This document shows, in pieces, positions 8,784 through 18,532 of a stretch of 64,000 bases of DNA. The notes under the pieces were generated by a model. The model was not told the origin of the DNA. It saw only the letters and a program-made list of their open reading frames with translations, and ran no database searches. Source of the DNA: Ignisphaera cupida (GTDB lineage: Archaea; Thermoproteota; Thermoprotei_A; Sulfolobales; Ignisphaeraceae); NCBI RefSeq assembly GCF_030186535.1, contig NZ_JASNVW010000005.1:31539-95538 (forward strand), given 5' to 3'. The position numbers were made by a program, and so were the translations under genes. Each line of letters opens with the position of its first letter. The stretch's first letter is position 1.

Positions 8784-10121
8784 TTATATCACATGTTTTG
8801 ATGTGTTAATGTTTCTTATGAGAACATAGGGTATTTTTGAGGGTGTTGAAACTTCCCACCACTGAATGTTGTATAAGCTTTTTTCAATCATTTCAATGTT
8901 GTTGAGTATGTTCGTGAATTTATCTGCTATTCTAAGTTTGGAAACTGGTTTTACTATTCTCCCATTCTCTATGTAGAATATCGCATCTCTGGCAACTGTT
9001 GAGAATATTCCTTCAACATAGTTTTGTAGTCTCGTATACCAGTTGTTTGTTATCAGAATTCCTCTTCTAACCTCAGAAATCATTTCATCTAGTGATGTAT
9101 TTCCTGGCTTAACAACAATATTCCATGGCTCTGGGCTTATCCAGCCAGCATTTGCTGTTGAACTTGCATTCAATGCTTTAGCGGTTTTTGTATTATGTAG
9201 AAGAGTTTTCAAAACACCATTTTCTATAATTGGCTTGTTGAATGTTTCCAAAGCCTCGTCATCAAAACTTCTAAAGTTTGGCAACTCTCTGTTTCTTGGT
9301 TCATCCAAAACAGTTAGATGTTCTGATGCAACTCTATCCCCAGGCTTATTCTTCATAAACATTGACCAGCCCATTATAACTGCAAAACCTGTTGCCATAG
9401 ACACTATGTATTCAAGCAAATTGCCAAAAACCATTGGACTTAAAATAATGTCATATACCCCTGGCTCGATATCACTTCTATTTCTAGAGTCTACAGCATA
9501 TCTAGATGCTGTAAAGGCCATTGACTCAAGCCCCTTAACATCTAGAGATGTTGATGTGAAACACCACTGCCCACTGCCATCAGGTTCTGCAAATGCTCTC
9601 AAATAGCTTTGGAGAAATGTTTTTCTCTCCTCTAGCAAAGCTCCTTTCGATGTTGCTAAAACAGTTTTTGCTTCACCAATTTGAAGCATTCCAGCAACAC
9701 TATCTATCCTCTCCCTGTGAGCCACCTCTATGACCCTCTCAGCCAATCTGCCTATATCCTCCATACCACTAACAATGCTTTTATCATAAACCTCCTCAAC
9801 ATATTTAATCTTGCTTGGCTCTGGCAATGGTGCGTAAATAGGCGATTCCTCAACTGTTCGAGACATTGACAAAATTGATTCAACTGGTTTGTAAAGCTCT
9901 TCAAAACTCTTTGGCTCAAACCTTAAAACAAATATTCTCCTCTCCTTAGCTAGATACAAATCCACTGTAACTCTTCTCCAATTCTGAACAACACTAACAC
10001 TACTGTTAGCAATTTTAGTCATTACAACATTGGATAGAGTTGCCTTTGCAGCAGCTTCCTCGAAACCCATTTTAATTAGCTCGTTAACAAGCTTTGATAT
10101 TTGATCTAGCTCCACAGACAC
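8784..10121 (-). CDS. tldE: TldE/PmbA-like metallopeptidase partner subunit
   Basis: A 445-residue member of the TldD/PmbA family lacking the HExxxH zinc motif of TldD, as expected for the TldE partner. Family blocks seen include EEAAAKATLSNVV near the N-terminus, the GVYDIILSPMVFGNLLEY region, NRELPNFRSFDDEA, and the late IENGVLKTLLHNTKTAKAL. In bacteria TldD and TldE form a heterodimer that degrades unfolded peptides and trims modified peptides. The GTG start shares one base with the tldD stop codon, so the pair is translationally coupled. Confidence 0.88.
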   Translation of the reverse strand: MSVELDQISKLVNELIKMGFEEAAAKATLSNVVMTKIANSSVSVVQNWRRVTVDLYLAKERRIFVLRFEPKSFEELYKPVESILSMSRTVEESPIYAPLPEPSKIKYVEEVYDKSIVSGMEDIGRLAERVIEVAHRERIDSVAGMLQIGEAKTVLATSKGALLEERKTFLQSYLRAFAEPDGSGQWCFTSTSLDVKGLESMAFTASRYAVDSRNRSDIEPGVYDIILSPMVFGNLLEYIVSMATGFAVIMGWSMFMKNKPGDRVASEHLTVLDEPRNRELPNFRSFDDEALETFNKPIIENGVLKTLLHNTKTAKALNASSTANAGWISPEPWNIVVKPGNTSLDEMISEVRRGILITNNWYTRLQNYVEGIFSTVARDAIFYIENGRIVKPVSKLRIADKFTNILNNIEMIEKSLYNIQWWEVSTPSKIPYVLIRNINTSKHVI

Positions 10122-11551
10122 TATGCTATCACCCCAAGTCTAATGCTCTTCAACCTAACATCCGGGCCTCCAAACCACACGGGAACACCTTGCATGGGCT
10201 CTCCCTTTCCACATGTTCCAGCATAGAATCTAAGCTCTTTTCCAACAGCATCTATGTTGCTGTAGAAAGATTTTGTTGTTAACTCTAAAACAGGGTTTCT
10301 AACAGGTTTTGTCAACTCCCCATTCTCTATGAGATACGCCTCTAAACCAACATACCTCTGGCTCCACCTCTCATCATCTATATTCCACTCCATATAGCTT
10401 TTAATGTAAACACCAAGCTTTACATCCTCTAAAAGCTCCTCAAACCTGTGGTCACCAGGCTTTAGATATGTGTTTGCCATTCTCACTATAGGCTCGCTTG
10501 CATAGTCCATTGCTCTCGCAGCTGCGTTGCTCTCAACACCAAAAACCTTTGCAGTTGCTCTGTTTTGCAGAAACTCGTTTATAACCCCCTCTCTGTACAG
10601 GTAGCGCGGTCTTGCAGCAACACCTTCATCATCGTATAGGTAGAACCCGTAGCTTCCAGGAATCGTTGGGTCGTCGATTACAGTAGCGTTTTTGTTTCCT
10701 ATGACATAGCCAATCATATTTGGTTTTATGAAGCTTTTTCCAGCTTGTGCAGCTTCTCTACCAAGTATTCTATCAGCTTCGCTTGGATGTCCACAACTCT
10801 CATGAACTATTAAAGCAACTATTTCACTACCAACAACAACTGGTATGCTCTCCTTCGGAGGCTCAACAGCTGTTAGAAGCACTTTCTCAAGATTCTTCGC
10901 CTCTTCAGCACTGCTTTCAACAATGTTCCACTTGCTTAACCACTCCAAGCCTCCAGATGCTCCAAAAGATTCAAACCTCTGAATATACCCCTTCTGCGGA
11001 TGGTGAACAACAATGTTGTAATATATCGAGATTCTTGGAATAAAGCTTTCAACATATGCACCATCACTATTAACAACAACTTTATTCTCTATCCACTCAC
11101 TATATGAAAGTGTTGCAACAGGAACCTTAGCCTCTTGAACAACCTTTGACACAGAGCTCCAGAACTCCTTGTGTATTCTAAGCTTCTCTCCCAAGTCAAC
11201 ATCAGAAAACTTTTTCAGTGGAGCAACAGAGTATTTCGCTCTCCCAAGTCTAGCATCTGAAAACTCTACAGCCTGTTTAGCAATATTTGCATGTGCCTTT
11301 GCCCTGGAAACAGCAATTCGAACAGCTTCCACAACACCTTCTCTACTCAAATTATTTGTTGATGCAAACCCTAGAACACCATCAACCAAAACCCTAACTG
11401 CTATACCCTCAGACAACTCGCTATAGCCAGAAATTATAGAGCCATTTCTAGAGCTAGCACCCCAAGACTCTATTCTGTGATATCTAGCCTCAGCATACCT
11501 TGCCCCCATATCTCCAGCAACTTTCAATGCATGCAAAAGCAAATCCTCCAA
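10121..11551 (-). CDS. tldD: TldD-like zinc metallopeptidase
   Basis: A 476-residue TldD protein. The zinc-binding motif is HESCGH at residues 250-255, and the conserved FYAGTCGKGEPMQG block lies near the C-terminus. Together with TldE (next gene, one-base overlap) it should form the cytosolic TldD/E protease. Archaea carry this pair widely; the natural substrates there are unknown. The start is TTG at 11551 with GGTG eight bases upstream. No ribosomal-peptide precursor gene is visible nearby, so a role in peptide-natural-product maturation is not supported here. Confidence 0.9.
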   Translation of the reverse strand: MEDLLLHALKVAGDMGARYAEARYHRIESWGASSRNGSIISGYSELSEGIAVRVLVDGVLGFASTNNLSREGVVEAVRIAVSRAKAHANIAKQAVEFSDARLGRAKYSVAPLKKFSDVDLGEKLRIHKEFWSSVSKVVQEAKVPVATLSYSEWIENKVVVNSDGAYVESFIPRISIYYNIVVHHPQKGYIQRFESFGASGGLEWLSKWNIVESSAEEAKNLEKVLLTAVEPPKESIPVVVGSEIVALIVHESCGHPSEADRILGREAAQAGKSFIKPNMIGYVIGNKNATVIDDPTIPGSYGFYLYDDEGVAARPRYLYREGVINEFLQNRATAKVFGVESNAAARAMDYASEPIVRMANTYLKPGDHRFEELLEDVKLGVYIKSYMEWNIDDERWSQRYVGLEAYLIENGELTKPVRNPVLELTTKSFYSNIDAVGKELRFYAGTCGKGEPMQGVPVWFGGPDVRLKSIRLGVIA

Positions 11552-11623
11552 CTACTTGCACCAATTAAGTTTTCAAGGAAAAACAATAAAAATTTATGTG
11601 ATAAAAAATGATGTGATTTGAAT

Positions 11624-12481
11624 TTACTTTCTTATCTCAGCTAAAACTGATTTAACTAAGTAGAAAGCTATTGGTATGAGAACTATTCCAAAGGCTATTG
11701 CTATTCCTATTGACAGCATCTTCAAAACATCTCCTACATAGCCATACCTACTAAATATTGCTGCTAAGCCAACTAGTATAAAGGCTAGAACAACAATGAA
11801 TTGAAGATATGGAGCAACAGCTTTGAAATCTGGATGCTCCTGAATTATCATCTTAGAAACATCAATCACTATTATAACGCCCATTGCAATTGCAACAACA
11901 CCTACAAGAAGAGGATAGATCATTTCTGATGGAAGTCTAAAGAGTGAGAATGCAACTGTAAGCATTATTGCTACTAAGCCAATTAATATGGTGTTTTCTA
12001 TTAAGCTAATTAGATATTTGTATGACTCTCCCCAGCTTCTCAAAAGTGTTGAGCCAAGATACTTTGAAAGCATTATAGATAGAATAATTCCTAGGGTTAT
12101 AACAGCCACACCCCCAATCAAATAGGGTATGTAAGCAACAACAGAATATATCAAAGCACCGCCATCACCACCAAGAGGAATATAGCCAATGGCAACAACA
12201 AGTGATAGAGCTATGATGAAAGCCATTGTCAAACCCCCTATCAAATCAGATAGGTCAAGCCCCAAAGCCAAAACACTTTTACCAATATCCGTTTTAGACA
12301 AAGGCTTTTCAACATACTTGTCAATAACCTTATTCACAATTTTCCCAACTATGTAGCCAATCACAACACCTATAACAATCCATATTATTGCAGCAACTAT
12401 GTTAGGCAACAAATCAACAAATGAAGACCATAGCCTAGCAAGAGCCTCGCCTGCACTACTCAATATTCCCACCTCATCCAA
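11624..12481 (-). CDS. Polytopic membrane protein with mechanosensitive-channel-type TM-helix repeats
   Basis: A 285-residue membrane protein. The first segment (LWSSFVDLLPNIVAAIIWIVIGVVIGYIVG in part) followed by KIVNKVIDKYVEK resembles the 'conserved TM helix' repeat found before MscS channel domains, and the chain has about seven hydrophobic helices in a two-fold arrangement (a second GGVAVITLGIILSIMLSKYLG). There is no MscS beta-domain. Similar archaeal proteins are annotated as small-conductance mechanosensitive channel-like. Function is inferred only from fold. The TTG start at 12481 may be early. Confidence 0.65.
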   Translation of the reverse strand: MDEVGILSSAGEALARLWSSFVDLLPNIVAAIIWIVIGVVIGYIVGKIVNKVIDKYVEKPLSKTDIGKSVLALGLDLSDLIGGLTMAFIIALSLVVAIGYIPLGGDGGALIYSVVAYIPYLIGGVAVITLGIILSIMLSKYLGSTLLRSWGESYKYLISLIENTILIGLVAIMLTVAFSLFRLPSEMIYPLLVGVVAIAMGVIIVIDVSKMIIQEHPDFKAVAPYLQFIVVLAFILVGLAAIFSRYGYVGDVLKMLSIGIAIAFGIVLIPIAFYLVKSVLAEIRK

Positions 12482-12668
12482 TAGTATTTAGATTCAGCAA
12501 AACTAATAAGTTTTGCATAAATCATTTTTCAAGAAGATACAATTTGTCATGTTTTTGCAGAAAGCTTTAAAGCTTGTGTAAACACAATTAGATTTTGTGT
12601 GAAGAGTACCCCTGGATCTGAGATGTGATGAAAAGGCATTTAACAGATTATTGAAGATGTGATTACCT

Positions 12669-13235
12669 ATGAATTTTAGAGAGCTTGTTGATCTATTCAT
12701 ATCCGCTTCTGTAGTTTTTATAGCATTCTCTTTTCAGTACCTAATCTCATTCAACTACAAAATGACTACAGCATATCTGCTTGCAACAATAACAGCATTT
12801 GTTTTTCATGAGCTTGCCCATAGAAATGTTGCTAGATCAAAGGGTGTTTTTGCTGCTTATAAAGCGTGGTATTTTGGTCTTTTAATATCTCTTCTACTTT
12901 CAATAGCTTCTCGTGGATCAATTGTTTTTGTTGTTCCAGGTGCTGTAGAGATTTACATGCCTATTTACATACCATCTATAGAGTCTAGCATTGCTGTTGC
13001 AGGTCCCTTGACAAATGCCATTATTTCTCTTATATGCATTCCATTAACAAAAATTCATGGTGTTTCTGTATATGCATCTGTTGTTGGCTATGTGAACTCG
13101 TTTCTAGCATTCTTCAATCTCTTGCCAATACCACCTTTAGATGGGTACAAGGTTATTAGACATGATATTACTAAATGGGTTTTCGCAATGGCTTTGTCTA
13201 TTGCTTCGCTAATATTCTACTGGTTTTTTGAATAG
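12669..13235 (+). CDS. M50 family (site-2-protease-like) membrane metalloprotease
   Basis: A 188-residue polytopic protein with HELAH at residues 47-51 within a hydrophobic helix and a late NLLPIPPLDGYKV motif, which together give the zinc ligands (His, His, Asp) of intramembrane M50 proteases. It lacks PDZ or CBS additions, so it is a minimal archaeal rhomboid-independent intramembrane protease. It stands alone, convergent with the amidotransferase gene two bases downstream. Substrate unknown. Confidence 0.82.
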   Translation: MNFRELVDLFISASVVFIAFSFQYLISFNYKMTTAYLLATITAFVFHELAHRNVARSKGVFAAYKAWYFGLLISLLLSIASRGSIVFVVPGAVEIYMPIYIPSIESSIAVAGPLTNAIISLICIPLTKIHGVSVYASVVGYVNSFLAFFNLLPIPPLDGYKVIRHDITKWVFAMALSIASLIFYWFFE

Positions 13236-13237
13236 AA

Positions 13238-14065
13238 CTAGATTTTCTGATTTTCAACAACAAGTGCATTATCCTTTACTTCCACAACAACAATCTCTCC
13301 ATTTTCCAGAGGAGTTCCTCTTAACCCAGCTAAGCTGTTCAGATAGTAATCAACTGTTGATGATACAACAACAACTGTGTTTCGACTTGGCATCACTTTG
13401 TATAACTGATAATAGTTCTTGGTTTTCTCACCCTTTTCCCCAATATAGTTCAGAGAAAACGAAACTACTTTGCCGCTAGGCTCATCAACTACTATACCAG
13501 CGCAATTCAATGCTGTTTCAACAACACCAAGATCAACAAGTTTCTTTAAAGATTTTGTGATAGATGATGAATCAACACTGTCAATTGTTTTAGCAATCCA
13601 GTAAGCAACAAAAAATGAATCAGCATATCTATCCAAGAGATTTTCAAGTCCAAGCTCCTTAGCAACAACAGCTTTGTTTATAGAGCCGTTGTGAACAAAC
13701 CAAAGATTAATGTTACCAGGAATGCTAATGTGAAATGGGTGAGAATTAAACACGTTTATAGGTTCAGAAACAGTTAACCTGCTATGCATTATCATATGAA
13801 TCCAGTGAAAACCTCTTGGAACACCTCTGACAAACCCCCTAAAATCCTCTTCAAGTAGCGGAAGAGATGTTTTAAAGTATCCAAAGCCAAGCTCTCTAAA
13901 CTTCATGTAGACAAATGCAGCTCCCCATCCATGGTTATGCGACCTTCTACCCCTTCTAACCTCATCAAGAAAAACATCATGCAAAGTAGATAATCTAAAA
14001 GCTTTTGCAACAACAAATAAATTATTCAATTCTCCAACAGATACAAAGTGAAGTAGTCTACACAT
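13238..14065 (-). CDS. Class II glutamine amidotransferase-type Ntn hydrolase
   Basis: The frame is open from 14137, but the start at 14065 is chosen because it places Cys at position 2 (MCRLLHFVS), the N-terminal nucleophile needed by Ntn amidotransferases, and GGTG lies eight bases before it. Further family features are NHGWGAAFVY, IHMIMHSRLTVSEPINVFNSHPF and WFVHNGSINK, matching the glutaminase pocket (Arg-Asn-Gly-Asp region). There is no synthase domain, as in the small EgtC/YafJ-like amidotransferases. Physiological acceptor unknown. Confidence 0.82.
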   Translation of the reverse strand: MCRLLHFVSVGELNNLFVVAKAFRLSTLHDVFLDEVRRGRRSHNHGWGAAFVYMKFRELGFGYFKTSLPLLEEDFRGFVRGVPRGFHWIHMIMHSRLTVSEPINVFNSHPFHISIPGNINLWFVHNGSINKAVVAKELGLENLLDRYADSFFVAYWIAKTIDSVDSSSITKSLKKLVDLGVVETALNCAGIVVDEPSGKVVSFSLNYIGEKGEKTKNYYQLYKVMPSRNTVVVVSSTVDYYLNSLAGLRGTPLENGEIVVVEVKDNALVVENQKI

Positions 14066-14195
14066 ATATGTCACACCAATTGAAACCCATTTTGATACAT
14101 ATGCTAAAAAATTTAATGCATCACCAAAGACTATCAATAAACATAATTACTATTTACCAAAGAGCTTTTACCTATCAGTTGATCAGTGAAAAAGA

Positions 14196-15560
14196 CTAAT
14201 CTTGTAATCTTGGATTCCAACCCTTCATAAAACTCAGTACATCGTTTGTCACTTTACCATTTACAACATCCTTTACAGATTCTTCAATAACTTCTAAAGC
14301 TCTTTCCATCAAATCCATTGGAACATTCAATGCAGGAGTTATCCTAATAACGTTACTGTGTTTGCCAACAGTCATAGCCACAACACCTCTTCTCCAAGCA
14401 GCCCAGCATATTTTTAAAGCATTTTTTCTATCAGGTGCTTTACTTGCATCATCCTTAACTATCTCCATTCCTATCAAAAGCCCTTTTCCCCTCACATCAC
14501 CAATAATATTAAATTTTTCACTCAATTTACTTAGTCTTCTAAGTATGTAATCCCCCAAAACCATAGCTCTATTCACAAGATTTTCTCTTTCAATAATTTC
14601 TATGGTTTTAAGTGCTGAAATACATGATAAGGGATGTCCAGATAGATAAAAACCTAAGGCAGGTGGTGCCTCAAGAACCTCGCTTTTTCCAATAACAGCT
14701 GAAAGAGGCATGCAACCTCCAAGTGCTTTACCAATCACCATTAAATCTGGTTCAACTGAGAAGTGTTCTACACCCCACCACCTACCTGTTCTACCCATGC
14801 CTGTCTGAATTTCATCAGCTATGAAAATACCATTAAACGACTTCACTATTTTATATAACTCTTTTAGAAAGTCTTTGGGTGGAACAATGATTCCTCCATC
14901 ACCTTGAATAGGCTCTACAACAACACCAACAAAATCGTTGTTTAAACTCTTCAAAGTTTTTTCAATCTCTCTTAAAATAGTATTTGTAAGTTCATCTGGT
15001 TTCTCATATCCATTGATGTTCCACGGATTTCTATAAGGGTTTGGATAAGGCACAAACACAATGTTTTTATATAACAGGTTTTTACTGGTATCGTTTTGAG
15101 CCATTATTTCTGATGTCGATAAAGATAGATATGTTGTTCCATGGTAGGAGCCTTGGAAAGATAGAATAAACTTTTTCTTTGTGTAGAATATTGAGGATGT
15201 TAAAGCCATGTCCACGGCATCTGAACCAGAAAAACCAAAAACAATTTTCTTCTTGTAGCTACCAGGTGTAATATTCACTAGTTTTTGAGCAAGTTTTGAA
15301 GGTGCTTCGGCGTAGAAATAGCATGTGGGGAAGCTAGTTAGAATCTCTAGCTGCTTCTTCAATGCATCCACAACTTCTGGATGGCTATGCCCAATAATAT
15401 TGGCAAGTGTTGTAGAAAAATCTATGTATTTTCTGCCATAAGCATCCTCAATTATTGATCCATAAGCTTTTGAAGCTATCAAGGGTAGTTGTTTCCATGA
15501 AAAAGACTTGGGAAAGAAACGCTCATCGCTCTCTATGTAATCTTCCACACTTTTGCTCAT
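14196..15560 (-). CDS. Class III PLP-dependent aminotransferase (4-aminobutyrate / acetylornithine type)
   Basis: A 454-residue aminotransferase of subgroup II. Seen motifs: IIGHSHPEV, GFSGSDAVDMAL (phosphate cup), SFQGSYHG, GIFIADEIQTGMGRTGRWW with the Asp that holds the PLP nitrogen, and GKALGGCMPLSAVIGK with the Schiff-base Lys. The 5' end overlaps the permease gene by 38 bp, placing it last in an operon with a corrinoid protein, an MttB-family methyltransferase and an APC permease. That context suggests that the amino compound left after demethylation, or its carrier amino acid, is transaminated. GABA, beta-alanine or ornithine derivatives are possible substrates; the choice is not made by sequence alone. 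Confidence 0.88.
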   Translation of the reverse strand: MSKSVEDYIESDERFFPKSFSWKQLPLIASKAYGSIIEDAYGRKYIDFSTTLANIIGHSHPEVVDALKKQLEILTSFPTCYFYAEAPSKLAQKLVNITPGSYKKKIVFGFSGSDAVDMALTSSIFYTKKKFILSFQGSYHGTTYLSLSTSEIMAQNDTSKNLLYKNIVFVPYPNPYRNPWNINGYEKPDELTNTILREIEKTLKSLNNDFVGVVVEPIQGDGGIIVPPKDFLKELYKIVKSFNGIFIADEIQTGMGRTGRWWGVEHFSVEPDLMVIGKALGGCMPLSAVIGKSEVLEAPPALGFYLSGHPLSCISALKTIEIIERENLVNRAMVLGDYILRRLSKLSEKFNIIGDVRGKGLLIGMEIVKDDASKAPDRKNALKICWAAWRRGVVAMTVGKHSNVIRITPALNVPMDLMERALEVIEESVKDVVNGKVTNDVLSFMKGWNPRLQD

Positions 15561-17073
15561 ATATCTCCACTTTATTTGTTTTCAAAGCCCAGGTGTATAT
15601 GGCTATTGAAAACAGCAACACGGCAGCAACGTCTAGAGGCATTCTAAATACATTCAATGGTGAAATCGGTAAGAAGTTGTTGTATACAAATGTTGAGTCT
15701 CCGAGCAGTGATATTACTGGCAATCCAACTAGGTATGTGATGTACCATGTGTTTTTCCTAAGCTCCGATGCTATAACCTTAATGTTTTTGACAAAGAGTG
15801 GATACAGTATGAGACTCGCTATAGCTACTACACTACCTGTTAATGTCCATGGCCAGCAAGCCCAGTATATGTATAGAGATCCTAGGAAGAATCCTAGAAA
15901 TCCAAGCAATATTGAAACACCTCCACTATTTTTAACTGAGTATGATAGTGATGAGATTGCATATGGTATGAACTCAGCTATCATTGTTACCAATACTATG
16001 TTTGGAAAACTTGGGATTAGAATCATCATAATTGCTGTTAATGCTGATGAGAATATCAATGCATTGACTGGTGTTCCAAACTTTGGAGATACACGTGATA
16101 GTGGTTTCCAAAGCCTATTCTCACGAGCAAGAGCAAAAGCAACTCGTGCTTGAAGCAAAACCCAGTCACTGAAACATCCAGCAGTTGAAATAACGGCACC
16201 AGCAATAACTATTTCCGGTAGAAAAGCTATTCCCAAAGCTTTTGAAACATCTGCTAATGGTGATGAGAGATTTGCTAGCGAACTCCAATCTTTTTCAGCT
16301 ATGCCGAGAGCACTCCATTTCACAGCTCCAATAAATGAAGACATTACAAGTAGATACACTATGGAAACTATAACCACGGTTAGCATAGCAGCTTTCATAA
16401 TTATTTTCCTAGGCTCCTTAACCTCTTCACCAACAAGAACAAGACCCTCAAATCCTACAAACATCCAAAAGCCAAATGCTATCGCCAATCCAATACTTCC
16501 AATACCATATGGGGCTATGGGCTGGAAATTACCTGGACTCAAATTAGCTAAACCCATTGCTACAAATATTAGCAAAGGTATTATTTTGCCAACAGTAAGC
16601 ACAAAGTTTAGACCAGCACCATATCTAACACCTATAATGTTAATCAATGTAACAATTGCTAGAATTGCTATAGCAAGTGCTATGCCAAGAGATGTTAGTG
16701 TTAATCCAATGACCAAGCCAGGTACAAAATATGACAGATATAGAATGAATCCATAGATTATTGGAGCAGTTCCTATGAAGCTACATGCATAGAAGCTTAG
16801 ACCTGTTATGAAACCTGCTAAATCCCCTAGAGCCTCTCTAGCGAAGTAGTATATTGCTCCAGCTCTTGGATAAATCTCTCCCAGCTTCCCTATAACATAT
16901 AGAAACAGAGCTGTTATGAAACCCATGATAAGAACTGCAAAAATTGCTAGTGGGCCTGAAACAGATGCTACAAGACCTGGCATTGTGAATACTCCAGATC
17001 CGATAACACCGCCAATACCTATAGCAGTAAGAAGAGCAAGCCCAAGCTCCTTTCTCAACTCGGAAGAGCCCAT
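15523..17073 (-). CDS. APC superfamily amino acid/amine permease
   Basis: A permease of 516 residues with about 12 hydrophobic helices. The first helix has the APC motif GIGGVIGSGVFTMPG, and there is GFEGLVLVGEEVKEPRK in the usual place for the helix 6-7 loop. ATG at 17073 is preferred over the upstream ATG at 17106 because GAGGT precedes it at good spacing and it avoids overlap with mttB. Located between the MttB-like methyltransferase and the aminotransferase, it probably imports the methylated amine or amino acid that this operon uses. Confidence 0.88.
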   Translation of the reverse strand: MGSSELRKELGLALLTAIGIGGVIGSGVFTMPGLVASVSGPLAIFAVLIMGFITALFLYVIGKLGEIYPRAGAIYYFAREALGDLAGFITGLSFYACSFIGTAPIIYGFILYLSYFVPGLVIGLTLTSLGIALAIAILAIVTLINIIGVRYGAGLNFVLTVGKIIPLLIFVAMGLANLSPGNFQPIAPYGIGSIGLAIAFGFWMFVGFEGLVLVGEEVKEPRKIIMKAAMLTVVIVSIVYLLVMSSFIGAVKWSALGIAEKDWSSLANLSSPLADVSKALGIAFLPEIVIAGAVISTAGCFSDWVLLQARVAFALARENRLWKPLSRVSPKFGTPVNALIFSSALTAIMMILIPSFPNIVLVTMIAEFIPYAISSLSYSVKNSGGVSILLGFLGFFLGSLYIYWACWPWTLTGSVVAIASLILYPLFVKNIKVIASELRKNTWYITYLVGLPVISLLGDSTFVYNNFLPISPLNVFRMPLDVAAVLLFSIAIYTWALKTNKVEIYEQKCGRLHRER

Positions 17074-17077
17074 GGCT

Positions 17078-18532
17078 TCAAACCTCAGGAAGTTTTTCAA
17101 TTCCATATCTCTTAGCTATTTCAGTTACTGTTTTGCGAAGCTCCTTCTCAACATCTTGCGGCAAAGGCTCTGGCTGATGCTTCTTCAAAATCTCCTCAAC
17201 ATACTCTTTAGCAACTACCTTAAGACTCTTTCCACCCATCTTTCTCCACATATCAGCAGATCTCTTATCCAGTAGCCTTGGCATGAAGTGTTCTTTTCTC
17301 CACCACACCCTGGTGTGTTTGTGTTTTAGAAATAGGCCCCCCGGCCCCACTTCCTCAAAAACTTTCTCAGCCAATGTATCAACATCAACATCTATACCTC
17401 TGCCAAACCTCAAAGCCATGCCAGCAACATCATCGTCTACAACAAGCTTAAGCAAGCTTATAGCATTTTCTTCGTAAAGCATTCCAGAACCTATTGCAAT
17501 GTCCAGACCAGCTAAAACAGATATTATTGCGCCAATTGCTGATTCTAGAGATGCTTGCTCATCAAACACTTTGCTATCACTAACAATTGTGTAGCTAGCA
17601 CTTGGAAACCCATAGAACTTTGCCATCTGGGAAATAGCTGAGCTAATCAACTGAACCTCTATGCTACCCGTGCAAGATGTTGCAAACCTCTGCTCAAATA
17701 CAGTTGGAGAACCACTGTAGATTATCGGCGCACCTGGGTTAACAAACTGGGCTACCACAAGCCCTGATAGAAACTCTGCATTCGCTTGAACAACAGAACC
17801 AGCTATTGTTGCTGGTGCTGTTCCACCTGTTTGAGGCATTGGTATAATGTGTGCTGGAAGCCCAAGTTTTGCACAATCAATAAGGTTTTGCATTGTTAAA
17901 TAACTCCATTTCAGTGGTGGTGAAGGGCATACTGCAAAGAACATGAATGGTCTTTTAGAAACATTCTCCTCGCCAATCACAGAAGCCATGATTTTTGCAG
18001 CATCAGGTATTCCCTCAACAGTAAAAGCACCAGTATCTATAGGTTTTGTAGTGTACTTTGCCACAACATACATTCTCCACCTATCAGCAATAACATCTGG
18101 CACATCAGCAGGAACAAGAGCAGTTGACATAATATGTGTGTTTGAAAGATAATCCGTTACCTTCGCAACATCAGCTAAGTCTTTTGATAAAGGCCTTCTA
18201 ACCTCATCTGTTCTCCAATCAATGTAGTAATAAGCTGCTGAACCAACATCAAAATACGTGTTTCTACCCTCACTCAACTCATAACACAGCTTACCATCTC
18301 TACTACAAAGCTTAACAACTTTTGGAGCTTTTGCTATGGCTTCTCTAACAAGGTTTTCTGGTATTTTAGCAATTCTCTTGTTGAAATCAACCTCAGCACC
18401 AACACTATTTAAAAGCTTAAGAGCATTCTCATGATCAATCCTAACACCTACTCTGCTAAGAACATTAAGAGATGCTACATGTATTTTCTCAACTTCTTCT
18501 CTACTCAAAACCTCTAGTCTTGGTCTAGCCAT
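17078..18532 (-). CDS. MttB-superfamily corrinoid methyltransferase (non-pyrrolysine, glycine-betaine-type)
   Basis: A 484-residue member of the trimethylamine methyltransferase (MttB) superfamily. It shows the barrel signature GSVVQANAEFLSGLVVAQF preceded by GGTAPATIA and the terminal MPRLLDKRSADMW region. No in-frame amber codon interrupts the gene, so it is not a pyrrolysine-containing trimethylamine enzyme; characterised pyrrolysine-free relatives demethylate quaternary amines such as glycine betaine, proline betaine, carnitine or gamma-butyrobetaine. ATG at 18532 follows GGTGAG and is preferred to the GTG at 18550. It overlaps the corrinoid protein gene by 8 bp and is followed by an amine/amino acid permease. 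The exact substrate is inference. Confidence 0.92.
   Translation of the reverse strand: MARPRLEVLSREEVEKIHVASLNVLSRVGVRIDHENALKLLNSVGAEVDFNKRIAKIPENLVREAIAKAPKVVKLCSRDGKLCYELSEGRNTYFDVGSAAYYYIDWRTDEVRRPLSKDLADVAKVTDYLSNTHIMSTALVPADVPDVIADRWRMYVVAKYTTKPIDTGAFTVEGIPDAAKIMASVIGEENVSKRPFMFFAVCPSPPLKWSYLTMQNLIDCAKLGLPAHIIPMPQTGGTAPATIAGSVVQANAEFLSGLVVAQFVNPGAPIIYSGSPTVFEQRFATSCTGSIEVQLISSAISQMAKFYGFPSASYTIVSDSKVFDEQASLESAIGAIISVLAGLDIAIGSGMLYEENAISLLKLVVDDDVAGMALRFGRGIDVDVDTLAEKVFEEVGPGGLFLKHKHTRVWWRKEHFMPRLLDKRSADMWRKMGGKSLKVVAKEYVEEILKKHQPEPLPQDVEKELRKTVTEIAKRYGIEKLPEV

Noticed and set aside
9043..9606. Long antisense frame within tldE
   Set aside because: Antisense to a well-conserved gene, no promoter or Shine-Dalgarno, no recognisable protein.
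12482..12668. Possible further copy of the dispersed element (AAAGCTTTAAAGCTT, AACACAATTAGA)
   Set aside because: Only short AT-rich words are shared and the CRISPR-like end is absent; similarity is not convincing by eye.
15455..16153. Long open frame antisense to the APC permease
   Set aside because: It is a by-product of the permease's codon use; the real gene on the other strand has clear family motifs and the antisense product resembles nothing.
17087..17106. CAATTCCAT sequence resembling the CRISPR-like motif
   Set aside because: It lies in the conserved coding end of the MttB-like gene and matches only 12 bases of the motif.
17078..18532. Pyrrolysine-encoding mttB with read-through amber codon
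   Set aside because: The frame is uninterrupted over its full length with no in-frame TAG, so no pyrrolysine is encoded.
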